This document shows, in pieces, positions 27,341-36,956 of a stretch of DNA of 64,000 nucleotides. The stretch comes from Amycolatopsis bullii (GTDB lineage Bacteria > Actinomycetota > Actinomycetes > Mycobacteriales > Pseudonocardiaceae): the NCBI RefSeq assembly GCF_014654205.1, contig NZ_BNAW01000007.1:62001-126000 (forward strand), written 5' to 3'. Position 1 is the stretch's first letter. Each line of letters starts with the position of its first letter. Below the pieces are notes generated by a model. It was not told where the DNA came from, did no database searches, and was given only the letters and a program-made list of their open reading frames with translations. The position numbers were made by a program, and so were the translations under genes.

Positions 27341-27380
27341 CGGGACGCGGCGCGTTCACCGCCGCCCGCGCCGCGTCCCG
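27341..27380 (+). terminator. Hairpin between arabinofuranosidase and araB
   Basis: A 14-bp perfect stem (27341-27354 and 27367-27380, CGGGACGCGGCGCG arm) with a 12-base loop, six bases after the stop codon. It is the third strong hairpin inside the 16-kb arabinose unit. No new promoter is evident before araB, so partial termination is more likely than complete. Confidence 0.6.
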
Positions 27381-27405
27381 GTCACCAACCAGGAGGGAAG
27401 ACACC

Positions 27406-29034
27406 GTGGGAGAACCACTCACCGTCGGCGTCGACTTCGGCACCCTGTCCGGCCGCGCGGTGGTCGTGCGCGTGGCCGACGGGGCCGAACTCGGTTCCGG
27501 CGTCTTCGAGTACCCGCACGGGGTGCTCGACGAGACGCTGCCCGCCACGGGCCGCGCGCTGCCGCCGGAATGGGCGCTGCAGGTCCCGGCGGACTACGTA
27601 GGAGTGCTCCGCAACGCCGTACCGGCGGCGCTGCGGGACGCCGGCGTCGACGCGGCGGACGTCGTCGGGATCGCCACCGACTTCACCGCGTGCACGATGG
27701 TGCCGACGACCGCGGACGGGACGCCGCTGTGCGAACTGCCCGAGTTCGAAGGCAACCCGCACGCGTACGTGAAGCTCTGGAAGCACCACTCCGCGCAGCC
27801 GCAGGCCGTGCGGATCAACGAGCTGGCCCGCACCCGGGGCGAGAAGTGGCTCCCGCGCTACGGCGGCCTGATCTCCTCGGAGTGGGAGTTCGCCAAGGCC
27901 CTCGAGATCTTCGAAGAGGCCCCGGACGTCTACGCCGCGATGCGGCACTGGGTGGAGGCGGCCGACTGGATCGTCTGGCAGCTCACCGGCAGCTACGTGC
28001 GCAACGCCTGCACCGCCGGCTACAAGGGCATCCTGCAGGACGGCCAGTACCCGAGCCGCGACTTCCTCCGCGAGCTCGCCCCCGGGTTCGAGTCCTTCGT
28101 GACCGACAAGCTGGAGCACCCGCTGGGCCAGCTGGGTTCCCGCGCGGGCTCGCTGACCGCGGAAGCCGCGGCCTGGACCGGGCTGCCCGAGGGCATCGCG
28201 GTCGCCGTCGGCAACGTCGACGCGCACGTCACCGCCCCCGCCGCCCAGGCCGTCGAGCCCGGCCAGATGGTGGCGATCATGGGCACCTCGACCTGCCACG
28301 TGATGAACGGCGCCGAGCTGCGCGAGGTCCCCGGCATGTGCGGCGTCGTCGAGGGCGGCATCGTGGCCGGGCTCTGGGGGTACGAAGCCGGCCAGAGCGG
28401 TGTCGGTGACATCTTCGGCTGGTTCGTCGAGCACTTCGCCGACGCCTCGCACGAGGAGCTCACCCGGCTCGCCGCGCAGCAGGAGATCGGCGAACACGGC
28501 CTGATCGCGCTGGACTGGCACAGCGGCAACCGGTCGGTGCTGGTGGACCACGAGCTCTCCGGCGTGATCGTCGGCCAGACGCTCGGCACCCGCGCCCAGG
28601 ACGTCTACCGGGCCCTGCTGGAGGCCACCGCCTTCGGCACCCGGAAGATCATCGAGACGTTCGACGAAGCCGGCGTCCCGGTCACCGAGCTCATCATCGC
28701 GGGCGGACTGACGAAGAACGCGCTGCTCATGCAGATCTACGCCGACGTCACCAACCTCCCGCTGTCGGTGATCGGCTCGGCGCAGGGACCCGCGCTCGGG
28801 TCGGCCATCCACGCGGCCGTCGCCGCCGGGGCCCACGCGGACATCCGCACGGCCGCCGCCGCGATGGGCTCGGTCGAGCGCGCGGTGTACCGGCCGGTGC
28901 CCGCGCACGTCGTCGCCTACGACGAGCTGTACGCCGAATACACGCAGCTGCACGACTACTTCGGCCGTGGCGGCAACGATGTCATGCACCGGCTGGCCGC
29001 CCGCAAGCGCGCCGTCGCGAAAGGACAGTCCTGA
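27406..29034 (+). CDS. araB: L-ribulokinase
   Basis: Phosphorylates L-ribulose to L-ribulose 5-phosphate with ATP, the second step of L-arabinose use. The 542 residues are of the normal AraB length in the FGGY sugar-kinase family. VGVDFGTLSGR at the N-terminus binds phosphate. DFTACTMVP, the KLWKHH block, GNVDAH and the C-terminal IAGGLTKN with ALGSAIHAA fit AraB. The start is GTG with AGGAGGG upstream. The stop TGA shares a base with the araD start, so synthesis is coupled. Confidence 0.96.
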   Translation: MGEPLTVGVDFGTLSGRAVVVRVADGAELGSGVFEYPHGVLDETLPATGRALPPEWALQVPADYVGVLRNAVPAALRDAGVDAADVVGIATDFTACTMVPTTADGTPLCELPEFEGNPHAYVKLWKHHSAQPQAVRINELARTRGEKWLPRYGGLISSEWEFAKALEIFEEAPDVYAAMRHWVEAADWIVWQLTGSYVRNACTAGYKGILQDGQYPSRDFLRELAPGFESFVTDKLEHPLGQLGSRAGSLTAEAAAWTGLPEGIAVAVGNVDAHVTAPAAQAVEPGQMVAIMGTSTCHVMNGAELREVPGMCGVVEGGIVAGLWGYEAGQSGVGDIFGWFVEHFADASHEELTRLAAQQEIGEHGLIALDWHSGNRSVLVDHELSGVIVGQTLGTRAQDVYRALLEATAFGTRKIIETFDEAGVPVTELIIAGGLTKNALLMQIYADVTNLPLSVIGSAQGPALGSAIHAAVAAGAHADIRTAAAAMGSVERAVYRPVPAHVVAYDELYAEYTQLHDYFGRGGNDVMHRLAARKRAVAKGQS

Positions 29035-29711
29035 TGTCGCTGACCGGTGAAGTGCTCGACACCGTCGCCGAACTGCGGGAGACGGTCGCGAAGCTGCACG
29101 GCGAGCTGACCCGCAACGAGCTGGTCATCTGGACCGCGGGCAACGTCTCGGCGCGGGTCCCGGGCCGGGACCTGCTGGTCATCAAGCCTTCGGGGGTGTC
29201 CTACGACAACCTCTCGGCGGACACGATGGTGGTCACCGACCTGCACGGCGAACTCGTCGAAGGCGACCTCGCGCCGTCGTCCGACACCGCCGCGCACGCC
29301 TACGTCTACCGGCACATGCCGGAGATCGGCGGCGTCGTGCACACCCACTCGACCTACGCCACGGCGTGGGCCGCGCGCGGCGAACCGATCCCGTGCGTGC
29401 TGACGATGATCGCCGACGAGTTCGGCGGGGAGATCCCGGTCGGGCCGTTCGCCCTGATCGGCGACGACTCCATCGGCCGCGGCATCGTCGAAACGCTTCG
29501 CTCGAGCCGGTCGCCCGCGGTGCTGATGCGCAACCACGGCCCGTTCACCGTCGGCCGGACCGCTCGTGACGCGGTCAAGGCCGCGGTGATGGTCGAGGAC
29601 GTGGCCCGCACCGTCCACAAGGCCTTCGAGCTCGGCACGCCCGAACCCCTCCCGCCCGAGGACGTCGACCGGCTCTACGCCCGGTACCAGAACGTCTACG
29701 GCCAGCACTGA
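29034..29711 (+). CDS. araD: L-ribulose-5-phosphate 4-epimerase
   Basis: Converts L-ribulose 5-phosphate to D-xylulose 5-phosphate, linking arabinose to the pentose phosphate pathway. It has 225 residues, of the class II aldolase/epimerase family. [11 protein letters not shown] and [10 protein letters not shown] form the phosphate site. The zinc histidines lie in [10 protein letters not shown] and near LMRNHGPFT. It starts inside the araB stop (TGATG). The order araB-araD-araA differs from E. coli araBAD but is common in actinomycetes and some Gram-positives. Confidence 0.95.
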   Translation: MSLTGEVLDTVAELRETVAKLHGELTRNELVIWTAGNVSARVPGRDLLVIKPSGVSYDNLSADTMVVTDLHGELVEGDLAPSSDTAAHAYVYRHMPEIGGVVHTHSTYATAWAARGEPIPCVLTMIADEFGGEIPVGPFALIGDDSIGRGIVETLRSSRSPAVLMRNHGPFTVGRTARDAVKAAVMVEDVARTVHKAFELGTPEPLPPEDVDRLYARYQNVYGQH

Positions 29712-29728
29712 TCTTCCCAAGGAGAACG

Positions 29729-31228
29729 ATGACTTCGGCATCGAAACCCCAGCTCTGGTTCCTCACCGGCAGCCAGGCCCTCTACGGCGAGGAGACCCTC
29801 GAGCAGGTCGCCGGCCAGTCGCTGCGCATCCAGCAGCTGCTGTCGGCCTCCGGCGCGCTCCCCGCCGAGATCGTCGGCAAGCCGGTGCTGACCGAGGCCG
29901 CGTCGATCCGGCGGGTGCTGCAGGAGGCCAACGCCGACGCCGCCTGCGTCGGCGTGATCGCGTGGATGCACACCTTCTCGCCCGCGAAGATGTGGATCAC
30001 CGGGCTCGACGCGCTGCGCAAGCCGCTGCTGCACCTGCACACGCAGCTCAACGAGGCGCTCCCGTGGTCCACCATCGACATGGACTTCATGAACCTCAAC
30101 CAGGCCGCGCACGGCGACCGCGAGTTCGGGTTCATCCAGACCCGCCTCGGCGTGCCGCGCAAGACCGTGGCCGGGCACGTGTCCGACCCGGCGGTGGTCG
30201 CGCGGATCGACGCGTGGGCGCGGGCCGCGATCGGCGCCGACCACCTGCGCAACCTGCGGCTGGCCCGGTTCGGCGACAACATGCGCGACGTCGCCGTCAC
30301 CGAAGGCGACAAGGTCGAGGCCGAGCTGCGCTTCGGTGTCTCGGTCAACACCTACGGCGTGAACGAGCTGGTCGAGCAGGTCGACGCGATTTCGGACGTC
30401 GATGCCCTGGTGCAGCGGTACGCCGACGAATACAACGTTGTGCCGGAGCTGGCGGCCGGGGGAGCGCGGCACGAGTCGCTGCAGTACGCCGCCCGCATCG
30501 AGGCCGGCCTGCGGAAGTTCCTCACCGACGGCGGGTTCGGCGCGTTCACCACGAACTTCGAGGACCTCGGCGGGCTCCGGCAGCTGCCCGGCCTCGCGGT
30601 GCAGCGCCTGATGGCCGACGGCTACGGCTTCGGCGGCGAAGGCGACTGGAAGACCTCGGCGCTGCTCGCCGCGGTCAAGGCGATGAGCGTCGGCCGCGAC
30701 CGCGGCACGTCCTTCATGGAGGACTACACCTACCACTTCGGGCCGGGCAAGCCGAAGATCCTCGGCGCGCACATGCTCGAGGTCTGCCCGAGCATCGCCG
30801 CCGCCAAGCCGTCCTGCGAGATCCACGCGCTGGGCATCGGCAACCGGGAAGACCCGGTCCGGCTCGTGTTCGACGCCGCGCCCGGCCCCGGTGTCGTGCT
30901 CGGCCTGGTCGACCTGGGCGACCGGTTCCGGCTGGTGGCCAACGAGATCGACGTCGTCGCCCCGGACGAGCCGCTGCCGAACCTGCCGGTCGCGCGGGCG
31001 GTCTGGGAGCCGGCGCCGTCGCTGGCGACGTCCGCGGAGTCCTGGATCACCGCGGGCGGCCCGCACCACACCGTGCTCACCCAGGCCGTGGGCACGGAAA
31101 CCCTTCGCGACTTCGCGAACCTGCTCGGCGTCGAACTGCTGGTCATCGACAAGGACACGACGCCGCACGATTTCGCCGACCGCATCCGCTGGAACCAGGC
31201 GTACCACCGGCTCGCTCAGGGCTTCTGA
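29729..31228 (+). CDS. araA: L-arabinose isomerase
   Basis: Isomerises L-arabinose to L-ribulose, the first cytoplasmic step. At 499 residues it is normal for AraA. It shows [14 protein letters not shown] at the start, [10 protein letters not shown] with one catalytic Glu, FMEDYTYHF with the second, and [10 protein letters not shown] and GPHHTV supplying the metal-binding His. An AAGGAGAACG site precedes the ATG. Seventeen bases separate it from the next binding-protein gene, so it is in the same transcript as the second importer. Confidence 0.97.
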   Translation: MTSASKPQLWFLTGSQALYGEETLEQVAGQSLRIQQLLSASGALPAEIVGKPVLTEAASIRRVLQEANADAACVGVIAWMHTFSPAKMWITGLDALRKPLLHLHTQLNEALPWSTIDMDFMNLNQAAHGDREFGFIQTRLGVPRKTVAGHVSDPAVVARIDAWARAAIGADHLRNLRLARFGDNMRDVAVTEGDKVEAELRFGVSVNTYGVNELVEQVDAISDVDALVQRYADEYNVVPELAAGGARHESLQYAARIEAGLRKFLTDGGFGAFTTNFEDLGGLRQLPGLAVQRLMADGYGFGGEGDWKTSALLAAVKAMSVGRDRGTSFMEDYTYHFGPGKPKILGAHMLEVCPSIAAAKPSCEIHALGIGNREDPVRLVFDAAPGPGVVLGLVDLGDRFRLVANEIDVVAPDEPLPNLPVARAVWEPAPSLATSAESWITAGGPHHTVLTQAVGTETLRDFANLLGVELLVIDKDTTPHDFADRIRWNQAYHRLAQGF

Positions 31229-31245
31229 GAAAGGAAGAAGGAACG

Positions 31246-32349
31246 ATGAAGTTCACCAGAGGAATCGCGGCGCTCGCCGCCGCGGGGCTCGCGCTCACGC
31301 TGTCGGCGTGCGGCTCGAGCCAGAAAACCGCGGACCAGACGGCCGCACCCGGTGCCGGCGCCGAGGGCAGCCTGGTCGGCGTCACCATGCCGACCAAGTC
31401 GTCGGAGCGCTGGATCCACGACGGCGACAACATCAAGGCCGCGCTGGAGAAGCTCGGCTACAAGGTCGACCTCCAGTACGCCGAGAACGACATCCCCACC
31501 CAGGTGAACCAGATCGAGAACCAGATCACCAAGGGCGCGAAGCTCCTGGTCATCGCCTCGATCGACGGCACCGCCATCACCACCCAGCTGCAGGAGGCGG
31601 CCGACAAGAAGATCCCGGTCATCGCCTACGACCGGCTGATCCGCAACTCGCCGAACGTCGACTACTACGCCACCTTCGACAACTTCAAGGTCGGCGTCGA
31701 GCAGGCGAACTCGCTGGTCAAGGGCCTGGGTGACGGTGCCGGTCCGTTCAACATCGAGCTGTTCGCCGGTTCCCCCGACGACAACAACGCCACCTTCTTC
31801 TTCAACGGCGCGATGTCCGTCCTCAAGCCCCTGATGGACAGCGGCAAGCTGGTCGTCAAGAGCGGCCAGACCGACTTCGCCCGCGCGGCCATCCTGCGCT
31901 GGGACCCGGCCACCGCGCAGAAGCGCATGGAGGACCTGCTCACCAAGACCTACACCGGTGGCGCGAAGGTCCAGGGCGTGCTCTCGCCGTACGACGGCCT
32001 GTCCATCGGCATCCTGTCGGCGCTGAAGAGCAACGGCTACGGCACCGCCGGCCAGCCGTACCCGATCGTCACCGGGCAGGACGCCGAGGTCGCCTCGGTC
32101 AAGTCCATCATCGCCGGTGAGCAGTACTCGACGATCTTCAAGGACACCCGCAAGCTCGCCGACACCACCGTCAAGATGGCCGACGCGGTGCTCAAGGGCG
32201 GCAAGCCCGAGGTCAACAACACCAAGGACTACGACAACGGCAAGAAGGTCGTCCCGTCCTACCTGCTGCAGCCGGTCACCGTGGACAAGACGAACTACCA
32301 GAAGGAACTCGTCGACTCGGGCTACTACACGGCAGGTCAGCTGAAATGA
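31246..32349 (+). CDS. chvE: ChvE-like multiple-sugar-binding lipoprotein
   Basis: A 367-residue receptor of a second ABC importer. The lipobox LSAC is near residue 22. The mature part [19 protein letters not shown] and [17 protein letters not shown] matches ChvE/XylF-type proteins, which bind L-arabinose, xylose, glucose or galactose as pyranoses. The ATG at 31246 has a purine-rich AAGGAAGAAGGAA site. The stop overlaps the ATPase start. Its place after araA makes L-arabinose the most likely ligand. The symbol marks resemblance, not proven orthology. Confidence 0.9.
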   Translation: MKFTRGIAALAAAGLALTLSACGSSQKTADQTAAPGAGAEGSLVGVTMPTKSSERWIHDGDNIKAALEKLGYKVDLQYAENDIPTQVNQIENQITKGAKLLVIASIDGTAITTQLQEAADKKIPVIAYDRLIRNSPNVDYYATFDNFKVGVEQANSLVKGLGDGAGPFNIELFAGSPDDNNATFFFNGAMSVLKPLMDSGKLVVKSGQTDFARAAILRWDPATAQKRMEDLLTKTYTGGAKVQGVLSPYDGLSIGILSALKSNGYGTAGQPYPIVTGQDAEVASVKSIIAGEQYSTIFKDTRKLADTTVKMADAVLKGGKPEVNNTKDYDNGKKVVPSYLLQPVTVDKTNYQKELVDSGYYTAGQLK

Positions 32350-33866
32350 CCGAACTGCTCGGCATGCGCGGGATCACCAAGACCTTCCCCGGGGTCAAGG
32401 CGCTGTCGGACGTCAACCTTTCCGTGCGCCGCGGGGAAATCCACGCGATCTGCGGGGAGAACGGCGCCGGGAAGTCCACCCTGATGAAGGTGCTCTCGGG
32501 CGTCTACCCGCACGGGAGCTACGACGGCGAGATCACCTTCGACGGGCAGCGGTGCGAGTTCGGGTCGGTGCGCGACAGCGAACGGCGCGGGATCGTGATC
32601 ATCCACCAGGAACTCGCGCTGTGCGGCCAGTTGTCGATCGCGGAGAACATCTTCCTCGGCAACGAACAGGCCAAGCGCGGCTGGATCGACTGGAACCGCA
32701 CCAACCACGAGGCCGGCGCGCTGCTCAAGCGCGTCGGCCTCGCCGAAAACCCCACCCGGGCGGTGCAGGAACTCGGCGTCGGCAAGCAGCAGCTGGTCGA
32801 GATCGCGAAGGCACTGTCCAAAGAGGTCAAGCTGCTCATCCTCGACGAGCCCACGGCGGCGCTCAACGACGACGACTCGGCCCACCTGCTCGAGCTGCTG
32901 CGCGGGCTGCGGGACGAGGGCGTCACGTGCGTGATCATTTCGCACAAGCTCGGCGAGGTGACGGCGATCGCCGACACCGTCACGATCCTGCGTGACGGCA
33001 AGACGATCGAAACGCTCGACGCGGCGGGGCTGACGGAAGAGCGCATCATCACCGGCATGGTCGGCCGTGACCTCGAGCACCGGTTCCCGCCCCGGGAGCC
33101 GGAGATCGGCGAAGAGGTGCTGCGGATCGAGGACTGGACCGTGCACAGCCCGACCCAGGCCGGCCGGGTCGTCGTCGACCACGCGTCGCTTTCGCTGCGG
33201 CGCGGGGAGATCGTCGGCTTGGCCGGGTTGATGGGCGCGGGCCGGACCGAACTCGCGATGAGCGTGTTCGGCCGGTCGTGGGGCAAGGACATCTCCGGGC
33301 GGATCATCAAGCACGGCAAGGAGATCGAAATCCGCTCGGTGCAGGATGCCGTCCGCCACGGCATCGCCTACGCCACCGAGGACCGCAAGCGCTACGGGCT
33401 CAACCTGATCGAGGACATCCAGCGCAACGTGTCCGCGGCCGGGCTCGGCAAGCTGGCGAAACGCGGCTGGGTCAACGAGCACGCCGAGCACGACACGGCC
33501 AACCGCTACCGCCGTGACCTGCGGATCAAGGCGCCGAGCGTGCAGAGCGTGACCGGGAAGCTCTCCGGCGGCAACCAGCAGAAGGTCGTGCTGGCCAAGT
33601 GGATCTTCACCGATCCGGACGTGCTGATCCTGGACGAGCCGACCCGCGGCATCGACGTGGGCGCGAAGTTCGAGATCTACACGATCATCAACGCCCTCGC
33701 CGCCCAGGGGAAGGCCGTCCTGGTCATCTCCTCCGAGCTGCCGGAGCTGCTCGGGCTCTGCGACCGGATCTACGCGCTCTCGGCGGGACGGATCACCGGC
33801 GAGGCCCGGCGCGAAGAAGCCACCCAGGAACTGCTGATGCAGTACATGACTAAGGAACGGGAATGA
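32346..33866 (+). CDS. gguA: Sugar ABC importer ATPase, two-domain (GguA/XylG-like)
   Basis: A 506-residue ATPase with two domains. The first Walker A is GENGAGKST, with [11 protein letters not shown] as Walker B and a weak signature (LGVGKQQ). The second has GLMGAGRTE, the signature LSGGNQQK and LILDEPTRG. The [10 protein letters not shown] stretch after the first Walker A is characteristic of the GguA/MmsA/XylG group. It is joined to the receptor and permease by four-base overlaps on both sides. Confidence 0.93.
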   Translation: MTELLGMRGITKTFPGVKALSDVNLSVRRGEIHAICGENGAGKSTLMKVLSGVYPHGSYDGEITFDGQRCEFGSVRDSERRGIVIIHQELALCGQLSIAENIFLGNEQAKRGWIDWNRTNHEAGALLKRVGLAENPTRAVQELGVGKQQLVEIAKALSKEVKLLILDEPTAALNDDDSAHLLELLRGLRDEGVTCVIISHKLGEVTAIADTVTILRDGKTIETLDAAGLTEERIITGMVGRDLEHRFPPREPEIGEEVLRIEDWTVHSPTQAGRVVVDHASLSLRRGEIVGLAGLMGAGRTELAMSVFGRSWGKDISGRIIKHGKEIEIRSVQDAVRHGIAYATEDRKRYGLNLIEDIQRNVSAAGLGKLAKRGWVNEHAEHDTANRYRRDLRIKAPSVQSVTGKLSGGNQQKVVLAKWIFTDPDVLILDEPTRGIDVGAKFEIYTIINALAAQGKAVLVISSELPELLGLCDRIYALSAGRITGEARREEATQELLMQYMTKERE

Positions 33867-35083
33867 CCACGACCGAAGCGCGGCCCGCCGTGCCCCCGGT
33901 TGAGCGCTCCAAGCGGAGGATCTCGATCAACCCGCGCCAGAGCGGCATCTACGTCGCGTTCGCGCTGATCGTGGTGCTGTTCGAGGTGCTCACCGGTGGC
34001 GCGCTGCTGGAACCGCAGAACATCTCCAACATCATCGTGCAGAACAGCTACGTGCTGATCCTCGCGATCGGGATGATCCTGGTGATCATCTCCGGGCACA
34101 TCGACCTGTCCGCCGGGTCGGTGGTCGCGATGACCGGCGCGGTGTCGGCGGTGCTGATGGTGAATTCCCACATGCCGTGGTTCCTCGCGGTGCTGATCAC
34201 CCTCGTGGTCGGCGCGGTGATCGGCGCGTGGCAGGGTTACTGGGTCGCCTACTTCGGCATCCCGGCGTTCATCGTGACGCTGGCCGGCATGCTGGCGTTC
34301 CGGGCGCTGACCCTGACGGTGCTGGGCAACCAGGGCATCGGCCCGTTCCCGGACGCGGTCCGCACGCTGTCGAACGGCTTCACCGACGGCTACCTGGGCA
34401 ACATCGGCCTCGGCCCGCTGGGCGGCGCCGACCTGGTGTCGCTGCTCGCCGGCCTTGCCGCGGTGGCCGGGATCGTGTTCACCCAGTGGCGCAAGCGGAT
34501 GGGCCGGCTCGGCTACGGCCAGGACGTCGACCCGTTCCCGGTGTTCGTGCTGAAGCTGGCCGGCATCGCGGTGCTGGTGCTGGCCCTGGTGGTGCAGCTG
34601 GCGCGGTTCAAGAACCTGCCGTGGGTGCTCATCCTGCTGGTGGCGCTGGTGCTCGGCTACTCGCTGGTGGCCGGCAAGTCGGTGTTCGGCCGGCACATCT
34701 ACGCCGTGGGCGGCAACCTGCAGGCCGCGACGCTCTCGGGCGTCAAGGTCAAGCAGGTGACGTTCTGGATCTTCGTCAACATGGGCGTCCTGGCGGCGCT
34801 GGCGGGCATCATCTTCGCCGGCCGGCTCAACCAGGCGGGCCCGACGGCGGGCGTCAACTTCGAGCTCGACGCGATCGCGGCGGCGTTCATCGGCGGCGCG
34901 GCCGTCCAGGGCGGCGTCGGCAAGGTGGTCGGTGCCATCACCGGTGGCCTGATCATGGCGGTGATCAACAACGGCATGTCCCTGATCGGCGCCCCGAGCG
35001 AGCGGGTCATGCTGGTCAAGGGCGTGGTGCTGCTGGCGGCGGTGGCGTACGACATCTGGACCAAGCGCCGCGCGGCCTCCTGA
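33863..35083 (+). CDS. gguB: Sugar ABC importer permease (GguB/XylH-like)
   Basis: A 406-residue permease with about twelve to fourteen helices. It is longer than YtfT-type proteins because of an extra cytoplasmic segment near the middle ([12 protein letters not shown]), typical of GguB/XylH. The family block [20 protein letters not shown] is present, and it probably forms a homodimeric pore. It is the last gene of the 16-kb arabinose unit and is followed by two strong palindromes. Confidence 0.93.
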   Translation: MTTTEARPAVPPVERSKRRISINPRQSGIYVAFALIVVLFEVLTGGALLEPQNISNIIVQNSYVLILAIGMILVIISGHIDLSAGSVVAMTGAVSAVLMVNSHMPWFLAVLITLVVGAVIGAWQGYWVAYFGIPAFIVTLAGMLAFRALTLTVLGNQGIGPFPDAVRTLSNGFTDGYLGNIGLGPLGGADLVSLLAGLAAVAGIVFTQWRKRMGRLGYGQDVDPFPVFVLKLAGIAVLVLALVVQLARFKNLPWVLILLVALVLGYSLVAGKSVFGRHIYAVGGNLQAATLSGVKVKQVTFWIFVNMGVLAALAGIIFAGRLNQAGPTAGVNFELDAIAAAFIGGAAVQGGVGKVVGAITGGLIMAVINNGMSLIGAPSERVMLVKGVVLLAAVAYDIWTKRRAAS

Positions 35084-35098
35084 CGCGCGGCCGGCAGT

Positions 35099-35151
35099 GC
35101 AGTGAATGACTCATTCCTGGCGTCAGACGCCAGGAATGAGTCATTCACTGC
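35099..35151. terminator. 26-bp palindromic terminator after the arabinose operon
   Basis: The arms 35099-35124 and 35126-35151 are perfectly complementary with a single A between them. The core TGAATGACTCATTCC recurs almost unchanged in the element at 58365. It is the first of two terminators between the arabinose operon and the converging DUF1996 gene. Confidence 0.8.
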
Positions 35152-35210
35152 GTTCGGGTGCCGGATACCGGGCGTTTCCGTCACCCGCGCCCGTACCAAG
35201 ACCAGCCAGT

Positions 35211-35252
35211 CGTGAGTGGTAAGGCGGGTTCTAACCCGCCTCACCACTCACG
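35211..35252. terminator. 20-bp hairpin, second terminator of the pair
   Basis: The arms 35211-35230 and 35233-35252 pair with one mismatch around a two-base tip. The outer CGTGAGTGG and apex GTTCTAAC match the hairpins at 463 and 19833. It lies 19 bases from the stop codon of the converging gene and probably terminates it. Confidence 0.75.
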
Positions 35253-35270
35253 AGCGTGGGGTCACCGGGG

Positions 35271-36716
35271 TCACTGGTTGCAGCGCTTGCCGGTGTTGAT
35301 GCAGTTGACGACCTGGTTCATCAGGCGCTGGCCCATGACGTTGGCGAAGTCGTCGTGGTCCGAGCGCGGGTTGTGCTTCTCCTGGGCGAAGGCGTCGACT
35401 TTGTACTGGCCCTTGACCTGGATGTCGTGCGGGATGTTGTAGACCAGCTTGATCACCAGCTGCGGCACGTTCTGGAAGCCCTTCGGGCACTTGCCCTGCT
35501 GGTCGGCGAACACGATGTGCGTGCGGTGGTTGGCGCTGTCGATGTTCTTGCCGTCCCAGCAGTTCGGGAAGGCGTGGATGCGCTCGACCTTGCTGTTCTG
35601 CGGGCAGATCGGGTAGTGGTCGGTGAGCCGGTCCTCGAAGCCGGTGCAGGTCCAGCTGGGCCGGGCGTTGGCCGGGCCGTTGGTGCTCTGCTTGGCGTCG
35701 CCGTACAGGATCCGGAGGAACTGCGGCATCGCGACGACCTTGCTCGCGCCGCCGCTGGTGAACGTGATCGTCGCCGACTGGACGCGCTGGATCTCGCCGT
35801 CGTTGTCGCCGACCTCGTTCTTGTCGTTGACGCCGGGCAGTTCGGCCGGCTGGCCATTGCTGTTCTGGCCGCCGTTGTCCAGCCCGCCCTTGCCGTTCTG
35901 CTTGAGCGCGCACTGCGCGAGTCCGCCGAGGTTGGTCGGCTTCGCGGCCCGGCGGCCGATCGCGATGGCGATCCGGTCGATGGTCGAGGCGCGCTTGTCC
36001 TTGAGCGGGCCGACGACGGCGTTCTGGATGTCCTGCGGCGTCTTCAGGTCGCCGTTCGCGATCCGCTTGTCGGCCTCGTCGATCTGCTTGTCGAGCAGGT
36101 CGAGGTTGCGGTTCACCTCGTCCATGGCCTGGTCCGGGACGTCGGGCAGCTTGCTCGCGACGTCCGGGCAGTCGACCTGCGCGCTCGCCTTGTCCTTGGC
36201 GCTGCCGGCCCGGTCGGGCTGCTTGGCGGGCGGGTTCTTTTCGGCGTCGCCGGTGTCGATGCGGACGACCGGCCAGAAGTAGGCGGACTTGTCGCCGTTC
36301 TTGCAGGTGGTGCCGGCCTTGACGAGGCTCTTGTTGTTCGAGTCGGCGTTGGTGGAGAGGTTGCCGACGTAGTCGTGCAGGTGCTGGGCACCGTTCTTGA
36401 TGCCGGGCTGGGCGATGAAGTTGTCCGGGTTGAAGTGCTGGTTCTCGTTGCGCCCGCAGTCCACGGTGAACGTGCCGCGGGCGCCCTTCTGCTGGAGCGC
36501 CTTGTTCACGTTGATGCCCGAGGGGACCTTCGCGATGTCGATGAAGAACGACGCGTCGGCCTCGTCGGCGCTGGCCTCACCGGTCCGGCCGGCGGTGGTC
36601 GCGACGACGATGCCGCCGACGGCCAGCGCCAGGGCCAGTCCACCGGTCGCGATCTTCGTGCGGCGGGTGATGCGATGTCTGCCCGTGGCGGGGGTGCGGG
36701 AAGTATTCCGGGCCAT
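35271..36716 (-). CDS. Secreted DUF1996-type protein
   Basis: A 481-residue exported protein. After a basic N-terminus and a hydrophobic segment (about 24-44), the mature part contains the hallmarks of DUF1996: VDCGRNENQHFNPDNF, QHLHDYVGN, NCWDGKNIDSANHRTH and an even set of Cys. A helical, linker-like insert at about 185-320 splits the domain. The His-rich core hints at metal binding or an enzyme role, but no activity is established to my knowledge. The start at 36716 is set by GAGGTGAAC. A 10-bp inverted repeat lies in its leader. It converges on the arabinose operon. Confidence 0.8.
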   Translation of the reverse strand: MARNTSRTPATGRHRITRRTKIATGGLALALAVGGIVVATTAGRTGEASADEADASFFIDIAKVPSGINVNKALQQKGARGTFTVDCGRNENQHFNPDNFIAQPGIKNGAQHLHDYVGNLSTNADSNNKSLVKAGTTCKNGDKSAYFWPVVRIDTGDAEKNPPAKQPDRAGSAKDKASAQVDCPDVASKLPDVPDQAMDEVNRNLDLLDKQIDEADKRIANGDLKTPQDIQNAVVGPLKDKRASTIDRIAIAIGRRAAKPTNLGGLAQCALKQNGKGGLDNGGQNSNGQPAELPGVNDKNEVGDNDGEIQRVQSATITFTSGGASKVVAMPQFLRILYGDAKQSTNGPANARPSWTCTGFEDRLTDHYPICPQNSKVERIHAFPNCWDGKNIDSANHRTHIVFADQQGKCPKGFQNVPQLVIKLVYNIPHDIQVKGQYKVDAFAQEKHNPRSDHDDFANVMGQRLMNQVVNCINTGKRCNQ

Positions 36717-36735
36717 GTTCACCTCGTTCGGTTTT

Positions 36736-36767
36736 CCGGGCACGCCGAAGAAAGCCTGCGTGCCCGG
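36736..36767. repeat. Inverted repeat in the DUF1996 gene leader
   Basis: The 10-bp arms 36736-36745 (CCGGGCACGC) and 36758-36767 with a 12-base loop lie 20-50 bases upstream of the ATG on the minus strand. This could be a leader hairpin or an operator. The rest of the gap to 36911 shows nothing clear. Confidence 0.4.
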
Positions 36768-36911
36768 GCTGGAGACGCGCGGAACCCGGGGAGTGAGCAC
36801 CGGGGCACGGGTATCGGGGGAACCCGCCCGGTGTCACTGGTTCCGGCAATGGGGGGAACGGCTCCCGGCGGAGGCCGGTTCAGCGCGTTACCGTTTCGTT
36901 ATTTATGGAAG

Positions 36912-36950
36912 GTGAACAAAGTTCACGTCTGCTGGTGTGATCGCTAACAT
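36912..36950 (+). promoter_or_regulatory. LacI-3 promoter with two palindromes
   Basis: GTGAAC-AAA-GTTCAC (36912-36926) is a perfect palindrome. It contains the start of a -35-like TTCACG (36922-36927). After 17 bases, TAACAT (36945-36950) serves as -10 and is also the right half of TGTGATCGCTAACA (36936-36949), the fourth member of the arabinose operator family. The expected start point falls at or next to the ATG at 36957, so the mRNA is probably leaderless. Confidence 0.6.
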
Positions 36951-36956
36951 CAGCCC

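Noticed and set aside
23448..27548. A 1366-codon open frame on the minus strand opposite the arabinofuranosidase
   Set aside because: It is low-complexity, spans three real features and a palindrome, and shows no recognisable domain.
36717..36956. A frameshifted HTH for LacI-3 hidden upstream
   Set aside because: All three forward frames were read. None shows a VxxxAGVSxxTVSRV-like pattern, and the interval holds a promoter.
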